Assembly (NCBI GenBank): GCA_937995555.1
Contig: CALKJX010000230.1
Span: forward strand, 1-13,565
Length of the DNA stretch: 13,565 nt
Source: an uncultured Elioraea sp.
GTDB taxonomy: Bacteria; Pseudomonadota; Alphaproteobacteria; Acetobacterales; Acetobacteraceae
Direction of reading: 5' to 3'
Shown in pieces: positions 1 to 5,809 of this stretch. Both the position numbers and the translations under genes were made by a program. Under the pieces are notes generated by a model. The model had not been told where the DNA came from. It searched no databases and saw only the letters and a list, made by a program, of their open reading frames with translations. Every line of letters starts with the position of its first letter. The first letter of the stretch is position 1.

Positions 1-250
1 ATCCCATCGTTTCGAGCTCGGCAGCGGCCTGTCGCGCCAGCCCGCGCCCGTCATCGGTGACGACGATCCGCGCGCCCGTGGTGGGCAGCAGCGCGCGCGC
101 GAACAGGGGCAGGCGCGAGCGCGGCAGCGGCGCGGCCCAGAACAGGTGGCCGGTGCCGAACTCGCCCTCCTCGCGCGCATCGACGATCGCGAGCTCCGCG
201 CCGTCGCGGATCATCGCCTTCAGCGCGTCCGGCGCGACCTCCTTCACCAT
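1..250 (-). CDS. Rhodanese-domain protein, N-terminal part (cut by window start)
   Basis: This is an open frame of 83 codons that starts at ATG 248-250 and runs off the left edge without a stop, so only the N-terminus is visible. The visible part reads as a rhodanese domain: an opening like VAPDALKAMIRDGAEL, then the strand AIVDAREEGEFGTGHL (residues 21-36), then the strand RIVVTDDGRGLARQAAAELE (61-80). In active rhodaneses the loop after that last strand carries the catalytic Cys; here it reads TDDGRGLA with no Cys, so this domain is probably not a sulfurtransferase by itself. Such loops are known in the leading domains of multi-rhodanese proteins, whose later domains may be active (family knowledge; not visible here). 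It follows the thiol dioxygenase stop by 11 bases on the same strand, so the two are probably co-transcribed. No convincing ribosome binding site precedes the ATG, so the start is less certain than the family. Confidence 0.75.
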   Translation of the reverse strand, partial: MVKEVAPDALKAMIRDGAELAIVDAREEGEFGTGHLFWAAPLPRSRLPLFARALLPTTGARIVVTDDGRGLARQAAAELETMG

Positions 251-261
251 CGGTGCGGCGA

Positions 262-849
262 TCAGCGGTTCGCGGTCGGCGCCATGAAATTGCGATTGTA
301 CGGCACCGCCGCGCCGGTCGCCGGATCATAGGCCATGCGGTTGTCGAGCTTCTCGAGCGCGAGCCCATACATGTGCAGGTGCCGCGTCGGGCGATCGCCC
401 TGGGTGTGGATCGAGTGGATGTCCTCGGGCATCAGGGCGATGCCGGTGCCGGGCTTCACCACCACCTCGCGCACGAGATCAAGCCCGCCGTCGCGCTTCG
501 CATAGACCTTGTTCAGCTCCTCGCCGTCCACCGCCACCACCACGGCCCAGGTGGTGTGGTCATGCGGCTTGGTTTCGTTGCCCGGGTTCAGCGCGTTCAG
601 GTAGAGCGCGAAGCGCCCGCCCGGGTCCTCCTGCAGCAGGTAGCGGCGCGAGCCCCTCTCGCCCGCAGGCGGCGGCTGGAACTCGGCGGAGGGGAACAGG
701 TGCTCCTGTGCCGCGAGCTTGTGCAGCTCGGCCATGATCGCGTCGAGGGCGGCGCGGGTGACGCCCTCGCGCGCCTCGATGGCGCGGATGCGATCGACCG
801 TGGCGGCGACCGCGGCGGCGCGGGCGGCCGTTACATCCATCTCGTTCAT
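262..849 (-). CDS. Cysteine dioxygenase-like (thiol dioxygenase) cupin protein
   Basis: A 195-residue protein of the cysteine dioxygenase / 3-mercaptopropionate dioxygenase superfamily, non-haem iron enzymes that use O2 to oxidise a thiol to a sulfinate in the cytosol. The first cupin motif is KPHDHTTWAVVVAVDGEE (residues 94-111), with candidate iron ligands His96 and His98. The second is PEDIHSIHTQ (141-150), giving the third His as His145 or His148. The following RHLHMYG contains Tyr161, matching the tyrosine conserved in this family. The length fits bacterial members. The start ATG 847-849 is supported by a textbook AGGAGG (complement of 857-862) seven bases upstream; the Met at codon 4 would be too far from it. 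The rhodanese gene 11 bases downstream suggests a role in sulfur or thiol catabolism. The substrate (cysteine, 3-mercaptopropionate or another thiol) cannot be told from the sequence alone. Confidence 0.88.
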   Translation of the reverse strand: MNEMDVTAARAAAVAATVDRIRAIEAREGVTRAALDAIMAELHKLAAQEHLFPSAEFQPPPAGERGSRRYLLQEDPGGRFALYLNALNPGNETKPHDHTTWAVVVAVDGEELNKVYAKRDGGLDLVREVVVKPGTGIALMPEDIHSIHTQGDRPTRHLHMYGLALEKLDNRMAYDPATGAAVPYNRNFMAPTANR

Positions 850-930
850 GGCGGGTCCTCCTGCCGGGGTGGCGCGAGGACAGAGGTGGCCGAAGACGCA
901 GGCGCGCGCAAGGTCCCGCGCGCCGCAGCG

Positions 931-1125
931 CTATCGCAGCAGCACGGCGAGGGGCAGAGTCGTGGCGAGGAGCGCCACGGCAAGCACGGCGGCCAGATAC
1001 GCGGCCTGCCGGAGATCGGCCTCCGACCAGGCCCGCGCCGCGGCCTCGGCCGCCCGCTCCGGTGCGCGAGAGCCCTTGCGGCGCCTGAGCCGCTCCGCGG
1101 ATGGGCCGGGATGCAGGTTCATCAT
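931..1125 (-). CDS. Possible small single-pass membrane protein (64 aa)
   Basis: I do not recognise this protein. The frame from ATG 1123-1125 (or the adjacent ATG 1120-1122) to TAG encodes 64 residues: a basic segment rich in Arg and Ala (about residues 10-40), then one strongly hydrophobic stretch beginning AAYLAAVLAVALLATTLP at residue 41 that would span a membrane, ending in Arg. This pattern resembles small tail-anchored proteins. An AGAGGCGG stretch lies about 9 bases upstream of the first ATG as a modest ribosome binding site. The frame stays open upstream to 1224, but that extension lacks character and enters the intergenic region shared with the plus-strand methyltransferase. The gene points the same way as the thiol dioxygenase 81 bases downstream. 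In DNA this GC-rich an open frame of this size could be chance; the clean hydrophobic C-terminus is the main argument for it. Confidence 0.45.
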   Translation of the reverse strand: MMNLHPGPSAERLRRRKGSRAPERAAEAAARAWSEADLRQAAYLAAVLAVALLATTLPLAVLLR

Positions 1126-1233
1126 CTCACACCGCCTCTGGCTGCGCCCCCAGGTCGGCCATGCCTCCGTTGGACCGCCGTTACGGTCGCACGAAGGGAT
1201 GACAGCGCCTGTGCGCGTGCTCACATGCTAGGC

Positions 1234-2154
1234 ATGACGGAGTTTCCGGTTCCTTTCGACCGGCGCTCGCATCGCCTGCGCCGCGACCGCGCCGCCCTGC
1301 TGGTCGATCGGGCCGAGCCCCTGCTCGCCGCCGTCATCGAGCGCCTGCTCGATCGGCTGGACGACACCACCCGCCGCTTCACCCGCGCGCTCGATCTCGG
1401 CGGCCGTCACGGTCTGCTCGCCCGGTCCTTGCGGGCGCGCGGCATTCCCTGCGTCGTCTCGGCCGACCTCGCGCCCCGGATGGCCGCGCGCGCCGGCGGG
1501 CTCGCGGTCGCGGCCGACGAGGAGTGGCTGCCCTTCGCGCCGGCGAGCTTCGACCTGGTCGTCTCGACGCTCTCGCTGCACTGGGCGAACGACCTGCCGG
1601 GCGCGCTGATCCAGGCCCGCCTGGCGCTTCGCCCCGACGGGCTGTTCCTCGCCATCCTGCCGGGGCCCGGGACGCTCGCCCCGCTGCGCGCCGCCTTCCT
1701 CGCCGCCGAGGCGGAGATCGCAGGCGGGGCGAGTCCGCGCGTGATCCCGCTGCCCGATCTGGGCGACGCGGCGGGTCTGCTCCAGCGCGCGGGTTTCGCC
1801 CTGCCGGTGGCGGACGCCGAGACGCTGACCGTGAGCTACCCCGAGCCCTTCGCGCTGTTCGCCGAACTCCGCGCGCTCGGCGAGACGAATGCGCTGGCCG
1901 CGCGCAGCCGCCGCCCGGCGACGCGCACGCTGATCGCCGAGGTCGCCCGCCGCCTGCCGCGCGACGCCGAGGGGCGGGTCGCGATGCCGCTCGAGCTGAT
2001 CACGCTGACGGGATGGGCGCCGGCGGCGGGCCAGCCGAAGCCGCTCGCGCCCGGCAGCGCGGCCGTGCGGCTGGCGGCGGCGCTGGAGGCCGACGAGCTT
2101 GGGGCGGGCGAACTGGCCCCCTCGCGACTTGCGCCCCCGAAGCCTGCGCGCTAG
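1234..2154 (+). CDS. Class I SAM-dependent methyltransferase, NDUFAF5-like
   Basis: A 306-residue protein with a Rossmann-type S-adenosylmethionine domain. Motif I is RALDLGGRHGLLARSL (residues 51-66), an acidic motif II follows at SADLAP (76-81), and the motif IV region is FDLVVSTLSLHWANDLPGAL (106-125). The N-terminal FDRRSHRLRRDRAA, the SLHWANDLPGAL block and the GASPRVIPLPDLGDAAGLLQ block (165-184) match the family containing mitochondrial NDUFAF5, a complex I assembly factor that hydroxylates an arginine, and its alphaproteobacterial relatives. The bacterial role is generally unassigned, so I give no gene name. The last 40 or so residues are Ala/Pro-rich and probably disordered. The start could be ATG 1234-1236 or the in-frame ATG 1225-1227 three codons earlier; I prefer the later one because MTEFPVPFDRR resembles the family's N-terminus. 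The stop lies 8 bases before map, which suggests one transcript. Confidence 0.85.
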   Translation: MTEFPVPFDRRSHRLRRDRAALLVDRAEPLLAAVIERLLDRLDDTTRRFTRALDLGGRHGLLARSLRARGIPCVVSADLAPRMAARAGGLAVAADEEWLPFAPASFDLVVSTLSLHWANDLPGALIQARLALRPDGLFLAILPGPGTLAPLRAAFLAAEAEIAGGASPRVIPLPDLGDAAGLLQRAGFALPVADAETLTVSYPEPFALFAELRALGETNALAARSRRPATRTLIAEVARRLPRDAEGRVAMPLELITLTGWAPAAGQPKPLAPGSAAVRLAAALEADELGAGELAPSRLAPPKPAR

Positions 2155-2162
2155 GGGCAGGC

Positions 2163-3005
2163 ATGGACAGGCGGGCCACCATGAACCAGCTGGAACGCGC
2201 GCAGGGGATCGAGCCGGGCGATGCCCGCCGGATCATCCTCTACAGCCCCGAGGACTTCGAGTTCATGCGCCGCGCCGGCCAGCTCGCCGCCGCCACGCTC
2301 GACATGATCACGCCCCACGTGCAGCCCGGCGTGACCACCGAGGCGCTCGACCGGCTCTGCCACGACTTCATCCTCGACCATGGCGCGGTGCCGGCCCCGC
2401 TCGGCTATCGCGGCTTCCCCAAGTCGATCTGCACCTCGGTGAACCACGTCGTCTGCCACGGCATCCCCTCGCCGCGGCGGCTGGAGGAGGGCGACATCCT
2501 CAACATCGACGTCACCGTGGTGCTGGACGGCTGGCACGGCGATTCGAGCCGCATGTACGCCGCCGGCAAGCCGCCGGTGAAGGCGCAGCGGCTGATGGAC
2601 GTCACCTACGAGGCGATGATGCGCGGGATCGCCGTGATCCGTCCCGGCGCGACGCTCGGCGATCTCGGCCACGCGATCCAGTCCTTCGTCGAGCGCCAGC
2701 GCTTCAGCGTGGTGCGCGAGTTCTGCGGCCACGGGCTCGGCCGGGCGTTCCACGAGCCGCCGAACGTGCTGCATTTCGGCCGCCCGGGCGAGGGGATGAT
2801 CCTGCGCGAGGGGATGCTGTTCACGGTCGAGCCGATGGTGAATGCCGGCCGGCCCGAGGTGAAGATCCTGGACGACGGCTGGACCGCGGTGACGCGCGAC
2901 CGGTCGCTCTCGGCGCAGTTCGAGCACACGGTCGGCGTGACGGCGACGGGCTGCGAGATCTTCACCCTCTCGCCCGCCGGGCTGCACAAGCCGCCCTACG
3001 GCTGA
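2163..3005 (+). CDS. map: Methionine aminopeptidase, type I
   Basis: A 280-residue metallopeptidase that removes the initiator methionine from nascent proteins in the cytosol. All five metal ligands of the pita-bread fold are present: Asp116 (in NIDVTV), Asp127 (in HGDSSR), His190 (in CGHGLGRAFHE), Glu223 (in FTVEPMV) and Glu254 (in FEHTVGV). The substrate-binding His99 in VCHGIPSP is also there. Length fits type Ia with a short N-terminal extension of about 20 residues. The start ATG 2163-2165 has AGGGG at 2153-2157, five bases upstream and overlapping the methyltransferase stop codon. An alternative ATG at 2181-2183 would drop six residues and has a weaker site. It sits between the methyltransferase (8-base gap) and the first radC (19-base gap); map beside radC is a recurrent arrangement in alphaproteobacteria. 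Confidence 0.97.
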   Translation: MDRRATMNQLERAQGIEPGDARRIILYSPEDFEFMRRAGQLAAATLDMITPHVQPGVTTEALDRLCHDFILDHGAVPAPLGYRGFPKSICTSVNHVVCHGIPSPRRLEEGDILNIDVTVVLDGWHGDSSRMYAAGKPPVKAQRLMDVTYEAMMRGIAVIRPGATLGDLGHAIQSFVERQRFSVVREFCGHGLGRAFHEPPNVLHFGRPGEGMILREGMLFTVEPMVNAGRPEVKILDDGWTAVTRDRSLSAQFEHTVGVTATGCEIFTLSPAGLHKPPYG

Positions 3006-3024
3006 CCGCGCGCCGGGGCACGGG

Positions 3025-3759
3025 ATGCCGAAGCGGCGGGGCATGGCGGATGCGGGCGGGCTGTTCGCGCTCACACCCGAGCCCGAAGCGGCGCCCGGCC
3101 ATATCGGCCATCGCGAGCGCCTGCGTGCGCGCTTCCTCGCCGGCGGCCCGGACGCGGTCGCCGACTACGAACTGCTGGAACTGCTACTGTTCGCGATCCC
3201 GCGCCTCGACACCAAACCGCTCGCCAAGGCGCTGATCGGCCGCTTCGGCAGCTTCGCCGGCGTGCTCGCAGCACCCAAGGAGGAGCTGGCTGGCGTGCCG
3301 GGGGTGGGCGAGGCGGTGATCGCGACGCTGAAGGTGGCGCACGTCGCGGCGCTGAAGCTCGCCGCCGCCGAGGTCGCCGACCGGCCGCTGCTGAACGCCT
3401 GGGACAAGCTGATGGGCTATCTGCATGCCGCACTCGCGCGCGAGAAGGTCGAGCATTTCAGGGTGCTCTACCTCGACACCAAGAACCGGCTTGTCGCCGA
3501 CGAAACCCAGACCCGGGGCACGGTGAACCACGCCCCGGTCTATCCGCGCGAGGTGGTCAAGCGCGCGCTCGACCTCCAGGCCAGCGCGCTGATCCTGGTG
3601 CACAACCATCCCTCGGGCGACCCGAGCCCGTCGCGCGCCGACATCGACATGACGCGCGAGGTGCAGAAGGCCGCCGCCGCACTCGGCATCGTGCTGCACG
3701 ACCACGTCATCGTCGGCAACGGACGTTGGCTCTCGTTCCGGCAGCAGGGGCTGCTTTAG
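3025..3759 (+). CDS. radC: RadC family JAMM/MPN+ protein, first tandem copy
   Basis: A 244-residue RadC-family protein. The N-terminal part contains helix-hairpin-helix-like sequence EELAGVPGVGEAVIATLKV (residues 86-104). The C-terminal JAMM metal site is HNHPSGDPSPSRAD (193-206), giving His193, His195, Ser203 and Asp206, with the likely catalytic Glu143 in VEHFRVLYLD. The family was first linked to DNA repair, but that assignment was withdrawn and its biochemical function is unsettled. The segment LLFAIPRLDTKP (54-65) is one residue shorter than the equivalent loop in the neighbouring copy. The start is ATG 3025-3027 with GGGGCACGGG just before it; a start at 3043 (MADAGG) is also possible. 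It follows map by 19 bases and is probably in its operon. It is about 70% identical by eye to the next gene over roughly 215 residues. Confidence 0.93.
   Translation: MPKRRGMADAGGLFALTPEPEAAPGHIGHRERLRARFLAGGPDAVADYELLELLLFAIPRLDTKPLAKALIGRFGSFAGVLAAPKEELAGVPGVGEAVIATLKVAHVAALKLAAAEVADRPLLNAWDKLMGYLHAALAREKVEHFRVLYLDTKNRLVADETQTRGTVNHAPVYPREVVKRALDLQASALILVHNHPSGDPSPSRADIDMTREVQKAAAALGIVLHDHVIVGNGRWLSFRQQGLL
3240..3269. repeat. 30-base direct repeat, copy 1 (inside first radC)
   Basis: Thirty bases beginning CCGCTTCGGCAG are identical to 4196-4225 in the second radC. They encode RFGSFAGVLA. This is the longest exact match I noticed between the two genes; other shared runs of 20 or more bases lie around the DYELLE codons and the LILVHNHP codons. 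Confidence 0.85.
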
Positions 3760-3782
3760 ACCGGGTGGTGGAGACGCATAAA
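3755..3782 (+). promoter_or_regulatory. Weak candidate promoter for the second radC
   Basis: TTTAGA at 3755-3760 and CATAAA at 3777-3782 are separated by 16 bases, each matching four of six sigma-70 consensus positions. They lie in an unusually AT-rich patch at the end of the first radC and would give a leader of about 60 bases. The 92-base gap between the two radC genes is longer than the other gaps in this operon, so a separate start is possible. The match is weak and could be chance. Confidence 0.2.
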
Positions 3783-3851
3783 GGGACTACCTACGGTGGT
3801 GTTCTTGCGCTAGACCCGCGACCGCGAACCGTGGCGGATGGGTGGCGCGGC

Positions 3852-4715
3852 ATGCGGCTCTTGGACCGGCTCTTCAGGCGCGACAGCAGGGCGGGACCGT
3901 GGTCCGGACCCGGCACAGCGGGCCGGGCGCGCGGCTTCGCCGATGCCGGCGCGGCGGACCCGATCGCTGCGCCGGCTGCGATCTCCACGTTCGCGCCGGT
4001 CAGACGCGCGTCGCCCCCCTCCCCGGCCGAGGCGCCGTTCCCCTCCACCGGCCCGCACGGCCACCGCGCGCGCATGCGCGACAAGCTGCTCGCGCGCGGC
4101 CCCGACGCGCTCGCCGACTACGAACTGCTGGAGATGCTGCTCTACTTTGCCATGCCGAAGGGCGACACCAAGCCGCTGGCGAAGGCGCTGATCAACCGCT
4201 TCGGCAGCTTCGCCGGCGTGCTCGCCGCCCCGCAGCAGACCCTGCTCGATACGCGCGGGCTCGGGCCCCACAGCGTCGCCGCGCTCAAGCTCGTCCAGGC
4301 GGCCGCGATCCGCATGAGCCGGGCCGAAGTCATGGACCGGCCGGTGCTTAACAACTGGGACCGGCTGATCGATTACCTGCACGCGGTGATGGCGCGCGAG
4401 AAGATCGAGCAGTTCCGCGTGCTGTTCCTTGATGCGAAGAACCGCCTGATCGCCGACGAGGCGCAGGCGCGCGGCACGGTGAACCACACGCCGGTCTATC
4501 CGCGCGAGGTGGTGAAGCGCGCGCTGGAGCTGCACGCGACCGCGCTGATCCTGGTGCACAACCACCCCTCGGGCGACCCGACGCCGAGCCGCGCCGATAT
4601 CGAGATGACGCGCGAGCTCCGGCAGGCGGCGGCCGTGCTGTCGATCACGCTGCACGACCACCTGATCGTCGGCAACGGCCGCTTCCTCTCGTTCCGGCAG
4701 GAAGGGCTGCTCTGA
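3852..4715 (+). CDS. radC: RadC family JAMM/MPN+ protein, second tandem copy with N-terminal extension
   Basis: A 287-residue paralogue of the preceding gene. Residues 70-287 align with it almost end to end; the JAMM site is HNHPSGDPTPSRAD (236-249; His236, His238, Ser246, Asp249) with likely catalytic Glu186 in IEQFRVLFLD. The helix-hairpin-helix-like region around residues 130-150 (TLLDTRGLGPHSVAALKL) is the most diverged part between the copies. Before the shared domain is an extension of about 69 residues, first basic (MRLLDRLFRRDSRAG), then rich in Ala, Pro, Gly and Ser and probably disordered. The start is uncertain: ATG 3852-3854 is preferred, GTG 3831-3833 is in frame, and neither has a good ribosome binding site. 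The frame is open as far back as 3726. All key metal-site residues are kept, so this copy is not a decayed remnant. It is the last gene of the plus-strand group and is followed by a hairpin. Confidence 0.9.
   Translation: MRLLDRLFRRDSRAGPWSGPGTAGRARGFADAGAADPIAAPAAISTFAPVRRASPPSPAEAPFPSTGPHGHRARMRDKLLARGPDALADYELLEMLLYFAMPKGDTKPLAKALINRFGSFAGVLAAPQQTLLDTRGLGPHSVAALKLVQAAAIRMSRAEVMDRPVLNNWDRLIDYLHAVMAREKIEQFRVLFLDAKNRLIADEAQARGTVNHTPVYPREVVKRALELHATALILVHNHPSGDPTPSRADIEMTRELRQAAAVLSITLHDHLIVGNGRFLSFRQEGLL
4196..4225. repeat. 30-base direct repeat, copy 2 (inside second radC)
   Basis: Identical to 3240-3269 at a distance of 956 bases. It is part of the tandem radC duplication and not a mobile repeat. 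Confidence 0.85.
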
Positions 4716-4727
4716 TCGCCCGTCAGA

Positions 4728-4753
4728 GCCGTTTCCGATCCGTCGGAAACGGC
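4728..4753. terminator. Hairpin between convergent genes, likely bidirectional terminator
   Basis: A perfect 11-base-pair stem, GCCGTTTCCGA paired with TCGGAAACGGC, closes on the four-base loop TCCG. It starts 13 bases after the stop of the second radC and lies between convergent transcription units. The T-rich tail is poor (GGGGTTTGCC on the plus side), so termination strength is uncertain, but position and stem are typical. Confidence 0.7.
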
Positions 4754-4800
4754 CGCGGGGTTTGCCTGGCGCGCTGCTCGCCGAGCGGGGGGCGGCGATC

Positions 4801-4820
4801 GTGTGATCAGCCGATCACAC
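4801..4820. repeat. Inverted repeat over the end of the NnrU-family gene
   Basis: GTGTGATC at 4801-4808 and GATCACAC at 4813-4820 form a perfect eight-pair stem around AGCC. It covers the last codons and stop codon of the minus-strand NnrU-family gene. With the hairpin at 4728-4753 it may help end or protect that transcript, or it may be a protein-binding palindrome. Confidence 0.45.
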
Positions 4821-5382
4821 CGACGCCGAAGAGCAGGCGGTGCAGCCCGCCGATGAAGGCGGCCCAGGCAACCGCACCGACCGCACAGGCGATCCAGTCG
4901 CCCTGCGTCCAGCCCGACCGCTGCGGCACGATCGCGTCTGCGCGCCGCTTGACCGCGATCCGGTCATACACGGCCCAGGCGAGGACCGTGCCGAACAGCA
5001 GCACCGAGCCGAGATCGCCGTTCGCGAGCAGATGCGCCAGCGCCCAGATCTTCACGCCCGCGAGCATCGGGTGCTTGACCGCCCCCTTGATCAACCCGGC
5101 CGGCGCATAGGCCGCGGCGAGCAGGATGAACGACGGCAGCATCAGCAGCAGCACGACATGTCGCAGCGCCACCGGCGGGTCCCAGAGCGGGATGTAGCCC
5201 GCCGACCGGTAGGCGCCGAAGCCGTGCACGATCAGCACGATCCCGGCGAGCGAGACGAGCGAGTAGGCGATCTTGTAGGGAATCCCGCCGATCCGGGCGA
5301 TCACCGCCGCCCTTTCCGCACGGAAGGTGGTGAAGGTGTGCGCCGTGACGAACACGGCGAGTCCCAGGATCAAGAGCAGCAT
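4807..5382 (-). CDS. NnrU family integral membrane protein
   Basis: A 191-residue hydrophobic protein with about five to six predicted membrane segments (roughly residues 1-18, 38-56, 72-94, 108-120, 124-140 and 162-185). The block VKHPMLAGVKIWALAHLLAN (102-121) and the opening MLLLILGLAVFVTAHTF are typical of the NnrU family. NnrU was named for nitrite and nitric oxide reduction in rhizobia, and the plant 15-cis-zeta-carotene isomerase Z-ISO is a haem-binding relative. Histidines at 14, 53, 75, 104, 117 and 181 are available as ligands. No denitrification gene is in the window, so its role here is open. I chose ATG 5380-5382 because family members begin like this and GGAG lies six bases upstream; the frame extends to 5451 but adds only an atypical basic leader. 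It is 79 bases downstream of the YffB-like gene and may be the last gene of the guaA transcript. Confidence 0.85.
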   Translation of the reverse strand: MLLLILGLAVFVTAHTFTTFRAERAAVIARIGGIPYKIAYSLVSLAGIVLIVHGFGAYRSAGYIPLWDPPVALRHVVLLLMLPSFILLAAAYAPAGLIKGAVKHPMLAGVKIWALAHLLANGDLGSVLLFGTVLAWAVYDRIAVKRRADAIVPQRSGWTQGDWIACAVGAVAWAAFIGGLHRLLFGVGVIG

Positions 5383-5461
5383 GGCCGGCTCCGCGATGGC
5401 ATGTCCCGCGCGCTGCCTGCCAGTCTCCGGCCGCAGGCGCAACCACGGCACGCGCCAGACG

Positions 5462-5806
5462 CTACAGCGCGGCGGCCCAGGCGGTCTCGTCGAAGCCCAC
5501 GAGCACCTTGCCGCCCGCCTCCAGCACGGGGCGGCGGATCAGCGACGGGTGGGCCTGCATCAGCGCGAGCGCGCGAGCCTCATCGAGCCCCGTGCGTGCG
5601 CTGTCGGGCAGCTTCCGGAACGTGGTGCCGGCGCGGTTGAGCAGCCGCTCCCAGCCGACCGCACCGGCCCAGGCCGCGAGCTCCTCACGCCTCGGCGGCT
5701 CGACCTTGTAGTCGCGGAACCGGTACGCGGCACCGCGTCCCTCCAGCCAGGCGCGGGCGCGCTTCATCGTGTCGCAGTTGCGGATGCCGTGGATCGTCAC
5801 GGTCAT
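5462..5806 (-). CDS. ArsC/Spx/YffB family thioredoxin-fold protein
   Basis: A 114-residue protein of the ArsC-related thioredoxin-fold family. The N-terminal motif HGIRNCDTMKRARAWLEGRG (residues 6-25) has the single Cys11 in NCDTMK, followed by FRDYKVEPP and a C-terminal SLIRRPVLE (88-96). These are the hallmarks of the E. coli YffB type, which is related to arsenate reductase and Spx but usually has no proven arsenate role. There is no ars operon nearby, so I would not call it an arsenate reductase on this evidence. It begins three bases after the guaA stop codon; GGAG inside the end of guaA lies six bases before its ATG, so the two genes are almost certainly co-transcribed and probably translationally coupled. 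Confidence 0.88.
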   Translation of the reverse strand: MTVTIHGIRNCDTMKRARAWLEGRGAAYRFRDYKVEPPRREELAAWAGAVGWERLLNRAGTTFRKLPDSARTGLDEARALALMQAHPSLIRRPVLEAGGKVLVGFDETAWAAAL

Positions 5807-5809
5807 GCG

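Noticed and set aside
1173..1188. Short inverted repeat GACCG...CGGTC between the small membrane protein and the methyltransferase
   Set aside because: Five-base arms with a six-base spacer are expected by chance in DNA this GC-rich, and no promoter is evident beside it.
253..1233. Upstream extension of the methyltransferase frame
   Set aside because: It is antisense to the thiol dioxygenase, and the family N-terminus starts at about 1234.
5462..5806. Arsenate reductase call for the ArsC-family gene
   Set aside because: The sequence fits the YffB-type branch and there is no ars regulator, transporter or resistance gene in the window.
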